Below are positions 46,366 through 54,680 of a stretch of DNA of 64,000 nt, piece by piece; position 1 is the first letter of the stretch, and every line of letters begins with the position of its first letter. The position numbers were made by a program, and so were the translations under genes. Source of the DNA: an uncultured Pelagibacteraceae bacterium. GTDB lineage: Bacteria > Pseudomonadota > Alphaproteobacteria > Pelagibacterales > Pelagibacteraceae. The stretch spans positions 1-64,000 of the forward strand of contig CACEQR010000001.1 of NCBI GenBank assembly GCA_902561765.1. Direction: 5' to 3'. The notes under the pieces are model-generated. The model saw only the letters and a list, made by a program, of their open reading frames with translations. It did no database searches and was not told the DNA's origin.

Positions 46366-48449
46366 TTAAGAACTTCTCTTTTTCCAACATGGTTGGCTTG
46401 GCTTACTTCTCCATTTGCTTCCATCTGGTCAATAATTCTAGCAGCTCTATTATAACCTATTTGTAATTTTCTTTGTAAAAATGAAGTAGATGCTTTTCTT
46501 TCAGATTTAACAATTTCTAATGCAGTATTATACAATTCGTCAAGATTTTCGTTATCCTTGGAGTCATTTGGATTTTCTTTTTCATCTGCAAAATTCAGAA
46601 TTTCATCTACATAATCAGGCTCAGCTTGATTTCTTAAAAAATTATTTATTTTTTCAATTTCTCCTTCTGATACAAATGGAGCATGAATTCTAGTCATTCT
46701 ATTTGCTGAAGTCATATAAAGCATATCTCCTTTTCCAAGTAGCTGTTCAGCACCTTGTTCACCAAGAATAGTTCTACTATCTATCTTCGAGGTAACTTGG
46801 AAAGAAATTCTTGTAGGAAAATTTGCTTTTATTGTTCCTGTTATAACATCGACACTCGGCCTTTGAGTTGCCATTATAATATGTATTCCTGCTGCTCTAG
46901 CCATTTGCGATAGTTTTTGGATATAATTTTCTATATCTTTTCCAGCAACAAGCATTAAATCAGACATTTCATCGACGATTACAACAATATATGGCATAGA
47001 AATCTTATGTTTTTCATTGTATCCGTCTATATTTCTTACTCCTACTTTAGTCATAAGCTTGTAACGATTTTCCATTTCTTTTACTACCCAACCTAAAACT
47101 GAGGCAGCTTTTTTCGCTTCAGTAATCACGGGACATAACAAATGTGGAATTCCTTCATAAGTTGATAGTTCTAACATCTTTGGATCAATTAATATAAATT
47201 TACATTTTTCTGGAGAGTGTTTGTATAACAAGGATAAAATAATAGTATTTATACATACAGATTTTCCAGAACCTGTAGTACCAGCAATAAGTAAATGAGG
47301 CATTGTGCTCAAATCACCAGTTATTGGTAAACCTGAAATACTTTTTCCAAGTGCTATTGGAAGTTTTATGTCTTTCTTTTTAAAACTCGATTCTGAAATT
47401 ATTTCACTTAAAAAAACATTCTCTCTTTGTGGTTTGGGTAATTCAATTCCTATTGTATTACTTCCAGGAATAGTTGCAATTCTAGCAGACTCTGAACTAG
47501 TATTTCTAGCTATATCTTCTGAAAGATTAATTATTTTAGAAACTTTTACTCCAGGTGCTGGTTCAAACTCATATAAAGTAACTACAGGACCTTGACTCAC
47601 TTTTTTAACTTCTCCCTCCACTCCGAAATCAAGTAAAATTTTTTCTAAATTTTTTTCATCAATTTTATTTTCAGAGACATTATTATTTTTTTTTGAAGGA
47701 GTTTTTAAAAAATCTATAGAAGGTAATTTGTATTTTAATGTTCGTTTTCCAGATGATGAAATATTATTTTCAAATGCGAAGTTTTCTTGAACTCTTGTTT
47801 CATTATTAGTGTAGTTTATTTCACTAATGACATTTTCATCATAATTTTCAATTACACTTCCAGAAGATGTTTTTTTTGATTTAGTAAAAAATTTAAAAAA
47901 AGAGCTAATAAATTTAAATTTGAAATTGATACTTAAAAGAAAAAAAATTGAAATTAAAACTATTAAAATTACATAACTAATTTGATGATTAAGTAATATT
48001 ATATTAACAAAAAAAGTATCTTCAAATAAATTTCCAATAAATCCGTTATTTCCATTAACTGTTAACCAATATGTTTCTGTGTGAAACGTTGTAAAGAACA
48101 ATGTACCTGTAATTGAATATAAAATTATAAAAAATAAACTTTCAATGATATGTAAAATTTTTTTTTCTATAATTACTGATAATGATATAAAAAAAAACGA
48201 GATTGGTATTAATAATGAAATTAGTCCAATTGATTGATATAGTATATCAGCAGTTAAGCTGCCTTTAATACCTAATAAATTTTTTATTTCAGCATTCTCA
48301 GGAAAAATAAAGTTTGGATCTTCTGGGGAGTAGCTAGTTAAAGATATCAAAAGCAATATTGATGAGGCTAGCAAAATTAAACCAACTAATTCAGATAGTC
48401 TTTTAAGGACAAATTTAGTTGTATTATCTATGAAATTTTTAATTTTCAT
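46362..48449 (-). CDS. ftsK: DNA translocase FtsK
   Basis: A 695-residue protein: four N-terminal membrane spans (to about residue 175), a short linker, the alpha/beta motor with Walker A 'IAGTTGSGKSVCIN' near residue 388 and 'YIVVIVDEMSDLM', and the gamma winged helix 'SFLQRKLQIGYNRAARIIDQM' that reads KOPS. It pumps DNA at the septum for dimer resolution. Linker shorter than in E. coli, as usual in small genomes. Confidence 0.97.
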   Translation of the reverse strand: MKIKNFIDNTTKFVLKRLSELVGLILLASSILLLISLTSYSPEDPNFIFPENAEIKNLLGIKGSLTADILYQSIGLISLLIPISFFFISLSVIIEKKILHIIESLFFIILYSITGTLFFTTFHTETYWLTVNGNNGFIGNLFEDTFFVNIILLNHQISYVILIVLISIFFLLSINFKFKFISSFFKFFTKSKKTSSGSVIENYDENVISEINYTNNETRVQENFAFENNISSSGKRTLKYKLPSIDFLKTPSKKNNNVSENKIDEKNLEKILLDFGVEGEVKKVSQGPVVTLYEFEPAPGVKVSKIINLSEDIARNTSSESARIATIPGSNTIGIELPKPQRENVFLSEIISESSFKKKDIKLPIALGKSISGLPITGDLSTMPHLLIAGTTGSGKSVCINTIILSLLYKHSPEKCKFILIDPKMLELSTYEGIPHLLCPVITEAKKAASVLGWVVKEMENRYKLMTKVGVRNIDGYNEKHKISMPYIVVIVDEMSDLMLVAGKDIENYIQKLSQMARAAGIHIIMATQRPSVDVITGTIKANFPTRISFQVTSKIDSRTILGEQGAEQLLGKGDMLYMTSANRMTRIHAPFVSEGEIEKINNFLRNQAEPDYVDEILNFADEKENPNDSKDNENLDELYNTALEIVKSERKASTSFLQRKLQIGYNRAARIIDQMEANGEVSQANHVGKREVLK

Positions 48450-48512
48450 TTTGTTATTAATGATTTGTCACTTTGTATCATTTAATTTTTATTGATAAAA
48501 TTAAATAATATT

Positions 48513-49574
48513 ATGAATATTTGCCTTTTAGGAAACAATTTAACTAATCTTCTCCTTGGAAGTATCTTAACCAAGAAAAAAATTAATGTTGATATTATTT
48601 ATCAACCTACAAAATTTGAATTAAAAAACACCGCTAGAACAATTGCAATTTCAAATGAAAATTACATTTTTTTAAGAGAAAATTTTAAAGGATTTAAAAA
48701 TTTAGGATGGCCAACCGAAAAGATTAAAATTTACTCTGAGAAAAATAAGTCCTCAGAATTATTCGAGTTTAAAAATAAAAATCAAAATAATTTTTACTTA
48801 TTTAAGTATATAGAAATTTATAATCTATTAAAAAAAAATAAACTTATAAATTTTATTAGATTAAAAACTTATAATTTTGATATAATTAAAAAAAAAAATT
48901 ATAATTTAATTGTAAATTCAGATCACAATAATCCAATTACTAAAAAACATTTTCATAAAAAGATAGAAAAAAATTATAAATCTCTAGCTCATACCGCTAT
49001 AATAAATCATTCAAAAATTGAAAACAAAGTAGCTATACAAGTTTTTACAAATAATGGACCCTTGGCTTTTCTTCCTTTATCTAAGAACCAAACATCGATT
49101 GTTTTTTCAAATAATTCGTCAAAATCGATTAAAAAAAATAAATTTTTACAAATTATAAAAAAATATAATCTTAAATATAAAATAAATAACATGAGTGATG
49201 TTGAGTCTTTTAATATAAAATTTTCATATTTGAGAAATTATACTTATAAAAATATTTTGTCATTTGGAGATTTAATACACAAAGTTCATCCACTAGCTGG
49301 GCAAGGCTTCAATATGACTATTAGAGATATAAAATCATTATCGCAAATTATTGATAAGAATATTAAATTAGGAATTGATGATGGAGAAATTATTGCTCAA
49401 AGTTTTCAGGAAAATAATAAACATTTAAATTTTATTTATGGGGTAGCAATTGACTCTATTAATTCCTTTTTTAAAATAGATAGTAAATTGAATAATAATT
49501 TATCTAACCCTATATTTAAAATTTTAAAAGGTAATAAATTTTTGAATAATTACGCGACTTTCTTATCAAATTAA
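48513..49574 (+). CDS. UbiH/UbiF-family FAD hydroxylase, diverged
   Basis: About 353 residues from ATG 48513; the track start at 48492 is a TTG. The C-terminal 'NILSFGDLIHKVHPLAGQGFNMTIRD' is the FAD/ribityl motif of ubiquinone hydroxylases, and 'GPLAFLPLSKNQTSIVF' is also typical. The N-terminal nucleotide motif, however, is 'ICLLGNNLTNLLLG', so two of the three Gly of GxGxxG are lost. It may hydroxylate a ubiquinone precursor with altered FAD binding. Confidence 0.7.
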   Translation: MNICLLGNNLTNLLLGSILTKKKINVDIIYQPTKFELKNTARTIAISNENYIFLRENFKGFKNLGWPTEKIKIYSEKNKSSELFEFKNKNQNNFYLFKYIEIYNLLKKNKLINFIRLKTYNFDIIKKKNYNLIVNSDHNNPITKKHFHKKIEKNYKSLAHTAIINHSKIENKVAIQVFTNNGPLAFLPLSKNQTSIVFSNNSSKSIKKNKFLQIIKKYNLKYKINNMSDVESFNIKFSYLRNYTYKNILSFGDLIHKVHPLAGQGFNMTIRDIKSLSQIIDKNIKLGIDDGEIIAQSFQENNKHLNFIYGVAIDSINSFFKIDSKLNNNLSNPIFKILKGNKFLNNYATFLSN

Positions 49575-49590
49575 GTTATTCTTTGATTGC

Positions 49591-50232
49591 TTATTGTAAT
49601 GTTTTATTGTTAAAATTATCAACGATATAAGTATTTAAAATCTCTTCTAACTTTTCTTTTCTCATATTTAAATCTTTGCTTTCAAGTAAAACTTGTTTTT
49701 CCTCTAATGAAAAAGGTGATGCCATGGACAGAGTATTTATAGTTTGATCCAAACTTTGTTTTTCAATTTCTTTCCAATTTATTTCATAACCTTGCTTTTT
49801 AAAGAGGCCTTTTAAATTATGAAATATTAATTTTAAGTCTGAAAATTTTATTTGATCAGATTTTTCAACTAAATCGCCACTAAAATCCTCATATTTTACC
49901 TCACACTCCCTATACAAGTTATCATTGTTAACTTCTTCTTTAATTTTGAATCTACATATCCCATTTAAAATTATTAAATATCTACCATCATCTGTTTCAT
50001 TAAAACTTGTTATCTTTCCTGCGCAGCCTACGTCATATAGGTCTGGTTTTTTTAATTCTCCAGTTTTTTTTGGTTGTATCATGCCGATAATTCTACTGCT
50101 TTTCATACTTTCATCTATCATTTTTATGTATCTCGGCTCAAATATATTTAATGGAACAGTTGTTCGTGGAAATATAATAAAATTAGATAGGGGAAAAACT
50201 GGTATTATGTCAGGAAGATCTTCTTTTTTCAT
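49591..50232 (-). CDS. Lon N-terminal (substrate-binding) domain protein
   Basis: A 213-residue stand-alone LON/PUA-like protein: 'IIPVFPLSNFIIFPRTTVPLNIFEPRYIKMI', split here by family consensus 'IFPLxxxVLFPxxxLPLxIFEPRY', plus 'GRYLIILNGICRFKI'. There is no ATPase or protease domain. Such proteins are widespread in alphaproteobacteria with no firm role. Divergent from the TPR-sulfotransferase gene. Confidence 0.85.
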   Translation of the reverse strand: MKKEDLPDIIPVFPLSNFIIFPRTTVPLNIFEPRYIKMIDESMKSSRIIGMIQPKKTGELKKPDLYDVGCAGKITSFNETDDGRYLIILNGICRFKIKEEVNNDNLYRECEVKYEDFSGDLVEKSDQIKFSDLKLIFHNLKGLFKKQGYEINWKEIEKQSLDQTINTLSMASPFSLEEKQVLLESKDLNMRKEKLEEILNTYIVDNFNNKTLQ

Positions 50233-50258
50233 TACAATTAAAATATAACATTAAAGTT

Positions 50259-51902
50259 ATGAATTCAAATTATTTTGAAAAAAAAAAAGCAAAGCTTCTT
50301 AGTTCATTTAAAGAAAAAAAATATGATGATGTAATTAAAAATGGTGAAAAATTACTTAAAAAAAAAAATAATGATGCTCAATTAATATTCTTATTAGTGT
50401 TATCATTAATTAATCTTCAAAAATTTGAGGATGCTGAAGGACACTTAAAAAACTTAATATCTTTTAAAAAAACACCAGAAATTTATTATACATATGGAAA
50501 TGTACAAAAAAAATTAAAGAAATATCAAGATGCAATTTTTTCATTTAATAAAGCTATTGAATTAAATCCTAATTTTTCAGAAGCATATAATAATTTAGGA
50601 ACCACAAAAAAATTAATAAACAAGAGAGAAGAGGCGATAATATGTTTTAAAAAATCAATAAGTTTAAAAAAAAATAATATTGAAGCCTTAATAAATTTAG
50701 CAACTATATATAGAGAAAATAATAACTATGAAGATTTAATAAATATTTATAATCAAATATTAGAACTGGATACTAAAAATATCAAAACTCTTTATAATCT
50801 CGGTACTGCATATGTATTTTTAGGTGATAATTCAAAAGCTAAACATTATTTTGAGAGAGTTTTTGAAATTGATAAATCTCATATAGCAAGTTTGAGAAAC
50901 TATATAAATATAACTAAAATAGATAAAAATAACAAAATTTTCCAATATTTAAGTAAAATTAATTTTGAAAACCTTGACTATGAAAATAAAGTTTTTGCAT
51001 TTGATGCTTTAAGCAAATGTTTTTTTGATCTTGAGGATTATAAGCTTGGTTTCGAATATCTTAAAAAATTAAATATTTTAAAAAAGAAAAATTCAAATTA
51101 TTCACTAGCAACCGAAAAAGAGAAATTCAAAAATATAAAAAGTTTATTTAATGATAAGGATTATTTTAATATAAATTTTGAAATTAATACAAAAATTAAA
51201 CCAATTTTTATAATTGGCATGCCTAGATCTGGTACTACTCTATTAGAACAAATTCTATCAACTCACTCTCAAATTCATGGTGCTGGAGAACTTAGACATC
51301 TTCCAAAAATAATTGATAAGGTTGGTCTTGATACTCCAAAAGATGCTAGAGAATATTTTACTGAGATCAGGTCGTATTATTATAATAACTTATCTAAAAT
51401 TTCAGAAAAACCCTATATTATTGATAAATTACCATCAAATTTCAGGTGGTTAGGGTTAATTTTGAATTCCTTTCCTGAAGCTAAAATTATTCATATTGAT
51501 AGAAACCCAATGGCAGTTTGTTGGTCAAATTATAAAACAAATTTTGTTTATAGTGGTATGGATTATACTTTAACACAAGAAGATACAGCAGATTATTATT
51601 CCTTATATTATGATTTAATGAAATTTTGGAAAGATAAATTTGACAAAAAATTTTTTAATATAAATTACGATGACTTTGTTCAAAAGTTTGAGTTTCATAC
51701 CAAAAAAATTCTCTCATATTTAAATTTAGAATGGGAAGATAATCTAAAAAATTATGAAAAAACTAATAGGGTTGTAATTACAGCATCTTATCAGCAAGTA
51801 AGAGGTAAAATCAGAAAAAATACATCATTAGAATGGAAAAAATACGCTGAGTATTTAAATCCTATGCAAAAAATTTTAGAAAAAAATAAAATTAAATTTT
51901 AA
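50259..51902 (+). CDS. TPR-repeat sulfotransferase
   Basis: A 547-residue two-part protein. Residues about 10-225 are TPR repeats ('YYTYGNVQKKLKKYQDAI', 'EAYNNLGTTKKLINKREEAI'). From about residue 310 a sulfotransferase domain starts with the PAPS loop 'FIIGMPRSGTTLLEQIL' and continues 'GAGELRHLPKI', 'PYIIDKLPSNF' and 'IIHIDRNPMAVCWSNY'. This is the tyrosylprotein-sulfotransferase-like fusion common in SAR11. The acceptor is unknown, possibly protein or glycan. It is distinct from the 24-kb array. Confidence 0.88.
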   Translation: MNSNYFEKKKAKLLSSFKEKKYDDVIKNGEKLLKKKNNDAQLIFLLVLSLINLQKFEDAEGHLKNLISFKKTPEIYYTYGNVQKKLKKYQDAIFSFNKAIELNPNFSEAYNNLGTTKKLINKREEAIICFKKSISLKKNNIEALINLATIYRENNNYEDLINIYNQILELDTKNIKTLYNLGTAYVFLGDNSKAKHYFERVFEIDKSHIASLRNYINITKIDKNNKIFQYLSKINFENLDYENKVFAFDALSKCFFDLEDYKLGFEYLKKLNILKKKNSNYSLATEKEKFKNIKSLFNDKDYFNINFEINTKIKPIFIIGMPRSGTTLLEQILSTHSQIHGAGELRHLPKIIDKVGLDTPKDAREYFTEIRSYYYNNLSKISEKPYIIDKLPSNFRWLGLILNSFPEAKIIHIDRNPMAVCWSNYKTNFVYSGMDYTLTQEDTADYYSLYYDLMKFWKDKFDKKFFNINYDDFVQKFEFHTKKILSYLNLEWEDNLKNYEKTNRVVITASYQQVRGKIRKNTSLEWKKYAEYLNPMQKILEKNKIKF

Positions 51903-51963
51903 AATAATTTAAATTTTAACTGCCAAGAACATTATTTTAATTCAAATTAAGTAGTTTTTGTCT

Positions 51964-51987
51964 GTTGCTTAATTATTAAAAAGCAAC
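51964..51987. repeat. Small hairpin downstream of the TPR-sulfotransferase
   Basis: GTTGCTT and AAGCAAC pair as a 7-bp stem with a 10-base AT loop. No T-tract follows, so it is at most a weak terminator or RNA-stability element. Confidence 0.3.
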
Positions 51988-52010
51988 TACTTTCAATAAT
52001 TATAGACTAA

Positions 52011-52057
52011 GCGGGCATAGCTCAGTGGTATAGCGTCTCGTTTCCAAAGAGATAGTC
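52011..52057 (+). pseudogene. Truncated tRNA-Gly remnant (5' part only)
   Basis: Forty-two of 47 bases match the 5' part of the intact tRNA-Gly at 53044, including the first 20 without change. The acceptor 5' strand, D arm and anticodon arm remain, but the closing anticodon-stem pair is lost (G/A). The loop would read TCC in place of GCC, and the T arm and acceptor 3' strand are gone. It cannot fold as a tRNA. Its TATAGA box sits only four bases away, too close for a start site. Confidence 0.85.
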
Positions 52058-52160
52058 CTTCTTTTTGTCCTGTTAATCCTAATCCTTTTTATCTAACGTA
52101 AGTTCTTGGCATACTTTGATACAAAAAAAAATTTTAAATACACTTATTTAAAAAAGATCA

Positions 52161-52871
52161 TTGATATCAATAATTTTTTGGAATATTAGTTTTTATGTGA
52201 AATCAAAAAATACATTTAAAAATTTAAAGAACCATCAGATTTGGGATAGTGAAAACATTTTTTATACTAAAAGTGATATTTCAAGACTTTCCGGATTAAT
52301 TTATCATTACGAAGTTTATAAAAAAATATTAAATATTCCAGGTGAAGTAATAGAATGTGGGGTATTTAAAGGTATATCTTTGATAAAATTTTTAACATTT
52401 AGAGAAATATTAGAAAACTCTAGATCAAGAAAAATCTATGGTTTTGATGTTTTTGGAAAGTATCCGAGATCAAACTTATCTACAGACAAAAAATTTATAA
52501 AAGCATGGGAACATGAAGCAGGTGACGGTATTAATAAAGATGAATTGGAGGATATTTTAATAAAAAAAAAATTTTCAAATTTTGAACTAATTAAAGGAAA
52601 CGTTTTAAATACCTTACCTCGATTTTTAAAAAAAAAAAAGGAGTTAAAAATATCTCTCTTACATTTAGATATGGATATCTATGAACCCACTAAATTTGTT
52701 TTAAATTCACTTTTTGATAGAGTTGTAAAAGGTGGTATAATTTTAATAGATGACTATCCAACGGAATATGGAGCAGTAAAAGCTATAGATGAATTCATAA
52801 AAAAAAATAAAGAAATTAAAATTAACAAATTGGGAATTAGCTACAAGCCCTCATATATAATTAAGCTTTAA
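52161..52871 (+). CDS. TylF/MycF-family O-methyltransferase-like protein
   Basis: Up to 236 residues. The start is unclear: TTG at 52161 (track) or GTG at 52197, both without a good ribosome site. 'GEVIECGVFKGISLIKFL' is the SAM motif, 'KIYGFDVFGKYP' follows, and 'LLHLDMDIYEPTKFVLNSL' with 'GGIILIDDYPTEYGAVKAI' gives the metal Asp residues of the macrocin O-methyltransferase family. In SAR11 such genes usually belong to surface-sugar or peptide modification islands. It lies between the tRNA remnant and the intact tRNA-Gly. Confidence 0.78.
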   Translation: MISIIFWNISFYVKSKNTFKNLKNHQIWDSENIFYTKSDISRLSGLIYHYEVYKKILNIPGEVIECGVFKGISLIKFLTFREILENSRSRKIYGFDVFGKYPRSNLSTDKKFIKAWEHEAGDGINKDELEDILIKKKFSNFELIKGNVLNTLPRFLKKKKELKISLLHLDMDIYEPTKFVLNSLFDRVVKGGIILIDDYPTEYGAVKAIDEFIKKNKEIKINKLGISYKPSYIIKL

Positions 52872-53002
52872 TTTTTAAAAAGTAAATCTGTTCGCGCTAT
52901 CTTAATCATTCAAGACAATATTTTGGTATGGTATTATATTTAAAAAAATTTGCATACACTCACGACACTCTTTGTGATAAATTTTACTAATTTAACTTAT
53001 AC

Positions 53003-53031
53003 TTGCATTTCTAAAAACCGCTACCTATAAT
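53003..53031 (+). promoter_or_regulatory. Sigma-70 promoter of tRNA-Gly
   Basis: TTGCAT (53003) and a perfect TATAAT (53026) are 17 bases apart, and the tRNA begins 12 bases after the -10 box, the expected layout for a tRNA promoter. Confidence 0.65.
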
Positions 53032-53043
53032 GGTTATTAATAA

Positions 53044-53118
53044 GCGGGCATAGCTCAGTGGTAGAGCGTCTCGTTGCCAACGAGAAGGTCGTGGGTTCGA
53101 GTCCCATTGCCCGCTCCA
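53044..53118 (+). tRNA. tRNA-Gly (anticodon GCC)
   Basis: Seventy-five bases with CCA encoded. The acceptor GCGGGCA pairs with TGCCCGC, the D arm GCTC/GAGC, the anticodon arm TCTCG-TTGCCAA-CGAGA (anticodon GCC) and the T arm GTGGG-TTCGAGT-CCCAT; all stems are intact. A partial copy lies about 1 kb upstream. Confidence 0.97.
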
Positions 53119-53153
53119 TATATTGGTTATGAATATAAAATCAGTTATTTATT

Positions 53154-54281
53154 ATGGACCTTTCACTTTATAAAAATGAACTAACTGAAATAAATAAAAT
53201 TGTAAAAAGTTATAATGATAATCCGTTAAAAAAAACTTTACTATTAGCAAATTATAGTAAATCTAAATTACCAAATTTAAATAATATTCCTCAATATCAT
53301 AATATTCTTGGATTAATAAACTTAAGGCTAAATGATATTAAACAATCCATTTTAGATTTTGAGACTGCAATTAAGATAAATCCAAAATTTCATCCAGCCT
53401 ACTATAATTTAGGTTTAGCATATTTTAATAGTAACAATTTAGATTTATCTTATAGCTTTTTAATTAAAGCAATTAATCTTAAAAAAGATTATAAAATGGC
53501 TGCAGATAAATTAATCGAACTTTTATCGTTTTATGAACCAGTTAAAACTTCAGCAAACTTAATTTATGATTTAAACAAAAAAATAAAAAAAGTTAAATTT
53601 AATATAGATTTATCTAATAAAATATCAGATCAAAAAATAATCGATTATTTTAGTAGATGCAAAAAAATTGTTTTAGAAAATTTAGAGGATTTATCATATA
53701 ATAAACTTCAAATATTTCGAAAAAAAACTATTTTTCTCAACTGTGAAAGACACAAATCCATTTTTAAAAAGTACAATACTATTCCTAAATATTGTTTTGA
53801 TTGTTTTAAGGTAGTTATTGAGTCTAAAAGCTTTTATGATTTATTAAAAGTTTCTCTTCTTTTTGATCAAGTAATTTTTTTTTCTAATTTTAATAGAAAA
53901 AATATGATTGATAAAAAGTCAAAAAAAGATGTATTTAAAAGTATTATATATTGTTCAAACTTAGAACAAGTTTTTGAAACAGAAAAAAAAACAAAAGAAA
54001 TTCTTAACAGATATTTTGATAATAATTTTATAATAACAAGTAAAAGAGGTTGTTATGAATATGAACTTAAATTTCCTGAGTATAAAAAAATTAACAAAAA
54101 TCATTCTAAATTGATGAGTTTTCCTGAAAAATGGACATATAATGAAAAAGAATACGATTTAGAAAATACAAAAGATGGCTTTGAAAAAAAAATATCAGTG
54201 CATGATACAATAAAAGGAAATTCTCTACACAACTTTCTGATCATAAATAATTGGTTTAATGATCAAAAGCTACCATTGTAA
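53154..54281 (+). CDS. TPR protein with a C/H/C/C motif domain
   Basis: A 375-residue protein. TPR units ('YHNILGLINLRLNDIKQSI', 'PAYYNLGLAYFNSNNLDLS') cover about residues 45-115. After residue 165 comes an unassigned domain with 'LNCERH' and 'YCFDCFKV': C-x2-H-x13-C-x2-C, which could bind zinc. No signal peptide or membrane span. I do not recognise the C-terminal domain; the TPR part links it to other accessory SAR11 proteins. It follows the tRNA-Gly gene by 35 bases. Confidence 0.65.
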   Translation: MDLSLYKNELTEINKIVKSYNDNPLKKTLLLANYSKSKLPNLNNIPQYHNILGLINLRLNDIKQSILDFETAIKINPKFHPAYYNLGLAYFNSNNLDLSYSFLIKAINLKKDYKMAADKLIELLSFYEPVKTSANLIYDLNKKIKKVKFNIDLSNKISDQKIIDYFSRCKKIVLENLEDLSYNKLQIFRKKTIFLNCERHKSIFKKYNTIPKYCFDCFKVVIESKSFYDLLKVSLLFDQVIFFSNFNRKNMIDKKSKKDVFKSIIYCSNLEQVFETEKKTKEILNRYFDNNFIITSKRGCYEYELKFPEYKKINKNHSKLMSFPEKWTYNEKEYDLENTKDGFEKKISVHDTIKGNSLHNFLIINNWFNDQKLPL

Positions 54282-54340
54282 AATAAATTTTCTAACTACA
54301 GCTTGCTTTTTTAAAATTCAATATTTATAATAATATTATA

Positions 54341-54676
54341 ATGAATGATTTAGCTGATAAAAAATGCATACCTTGTGAAGGTGGCATTCCAAGTTTTGAT
54401 CTTGAGGAAATCCATAAATATTTAAAAAAAGTTGATGGGTGGGATGTTAAATCTGAGGACCAAAAAGATTACTACATTGTTAAAAATTTTAAATTTAATA
54501 ATTTTTTAGAAAGTCAATCATTTATTAATAAAGTCGGAGAAATTGCAGAGCAAGAAGGCCATCATCCAGACATATGGTTTGGTTGGGGATATGCAAAAAT
54601 TAAAATACAGACACATGCTATTAATGGATTGCATGAAAGCGATTTTGTACTTGCTGCAAAAATTGATAGAATTTAA
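54341..54676 (+). CDS. phhB: 4a-hydroxytetrahydrobiopterin dehydratase
   Basis: A 111-residue pterin-4a-carbinolamine dehydratase. The active site 'AEQEGHHPDIWFGWGYAKI' with the HHP motif and 'THAINGLHESDFVLAAKID' are diagnostic. It recycles the pterin cofactor of aromatic hydroxylases or has a wider pterin role. The long N terminus 'DKKCIPCEGGIPSFD' is common in bacterial forms. Convergent with purH. Confidence 0.92.
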   Translation: MNDLADKKCIPCEGGIPSFDLEEIHKYLKKVDGWDVKSEDQKDYYIVKNFKFNNFLESQSFINKVGEIAEQEGHHPDIWFGWGYAKIKIQTHAINGLHESDFVLAAKIDRI

Positions 54677-54680
54677 AATT

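Noticed and set aside
52011-52085. A second functional tRNA-Gly
   Set aside because: The T arm and acceptor 3' strand are missing and the anticodon stem is damaged, so it cannot fold; it is recorded as a remnant.
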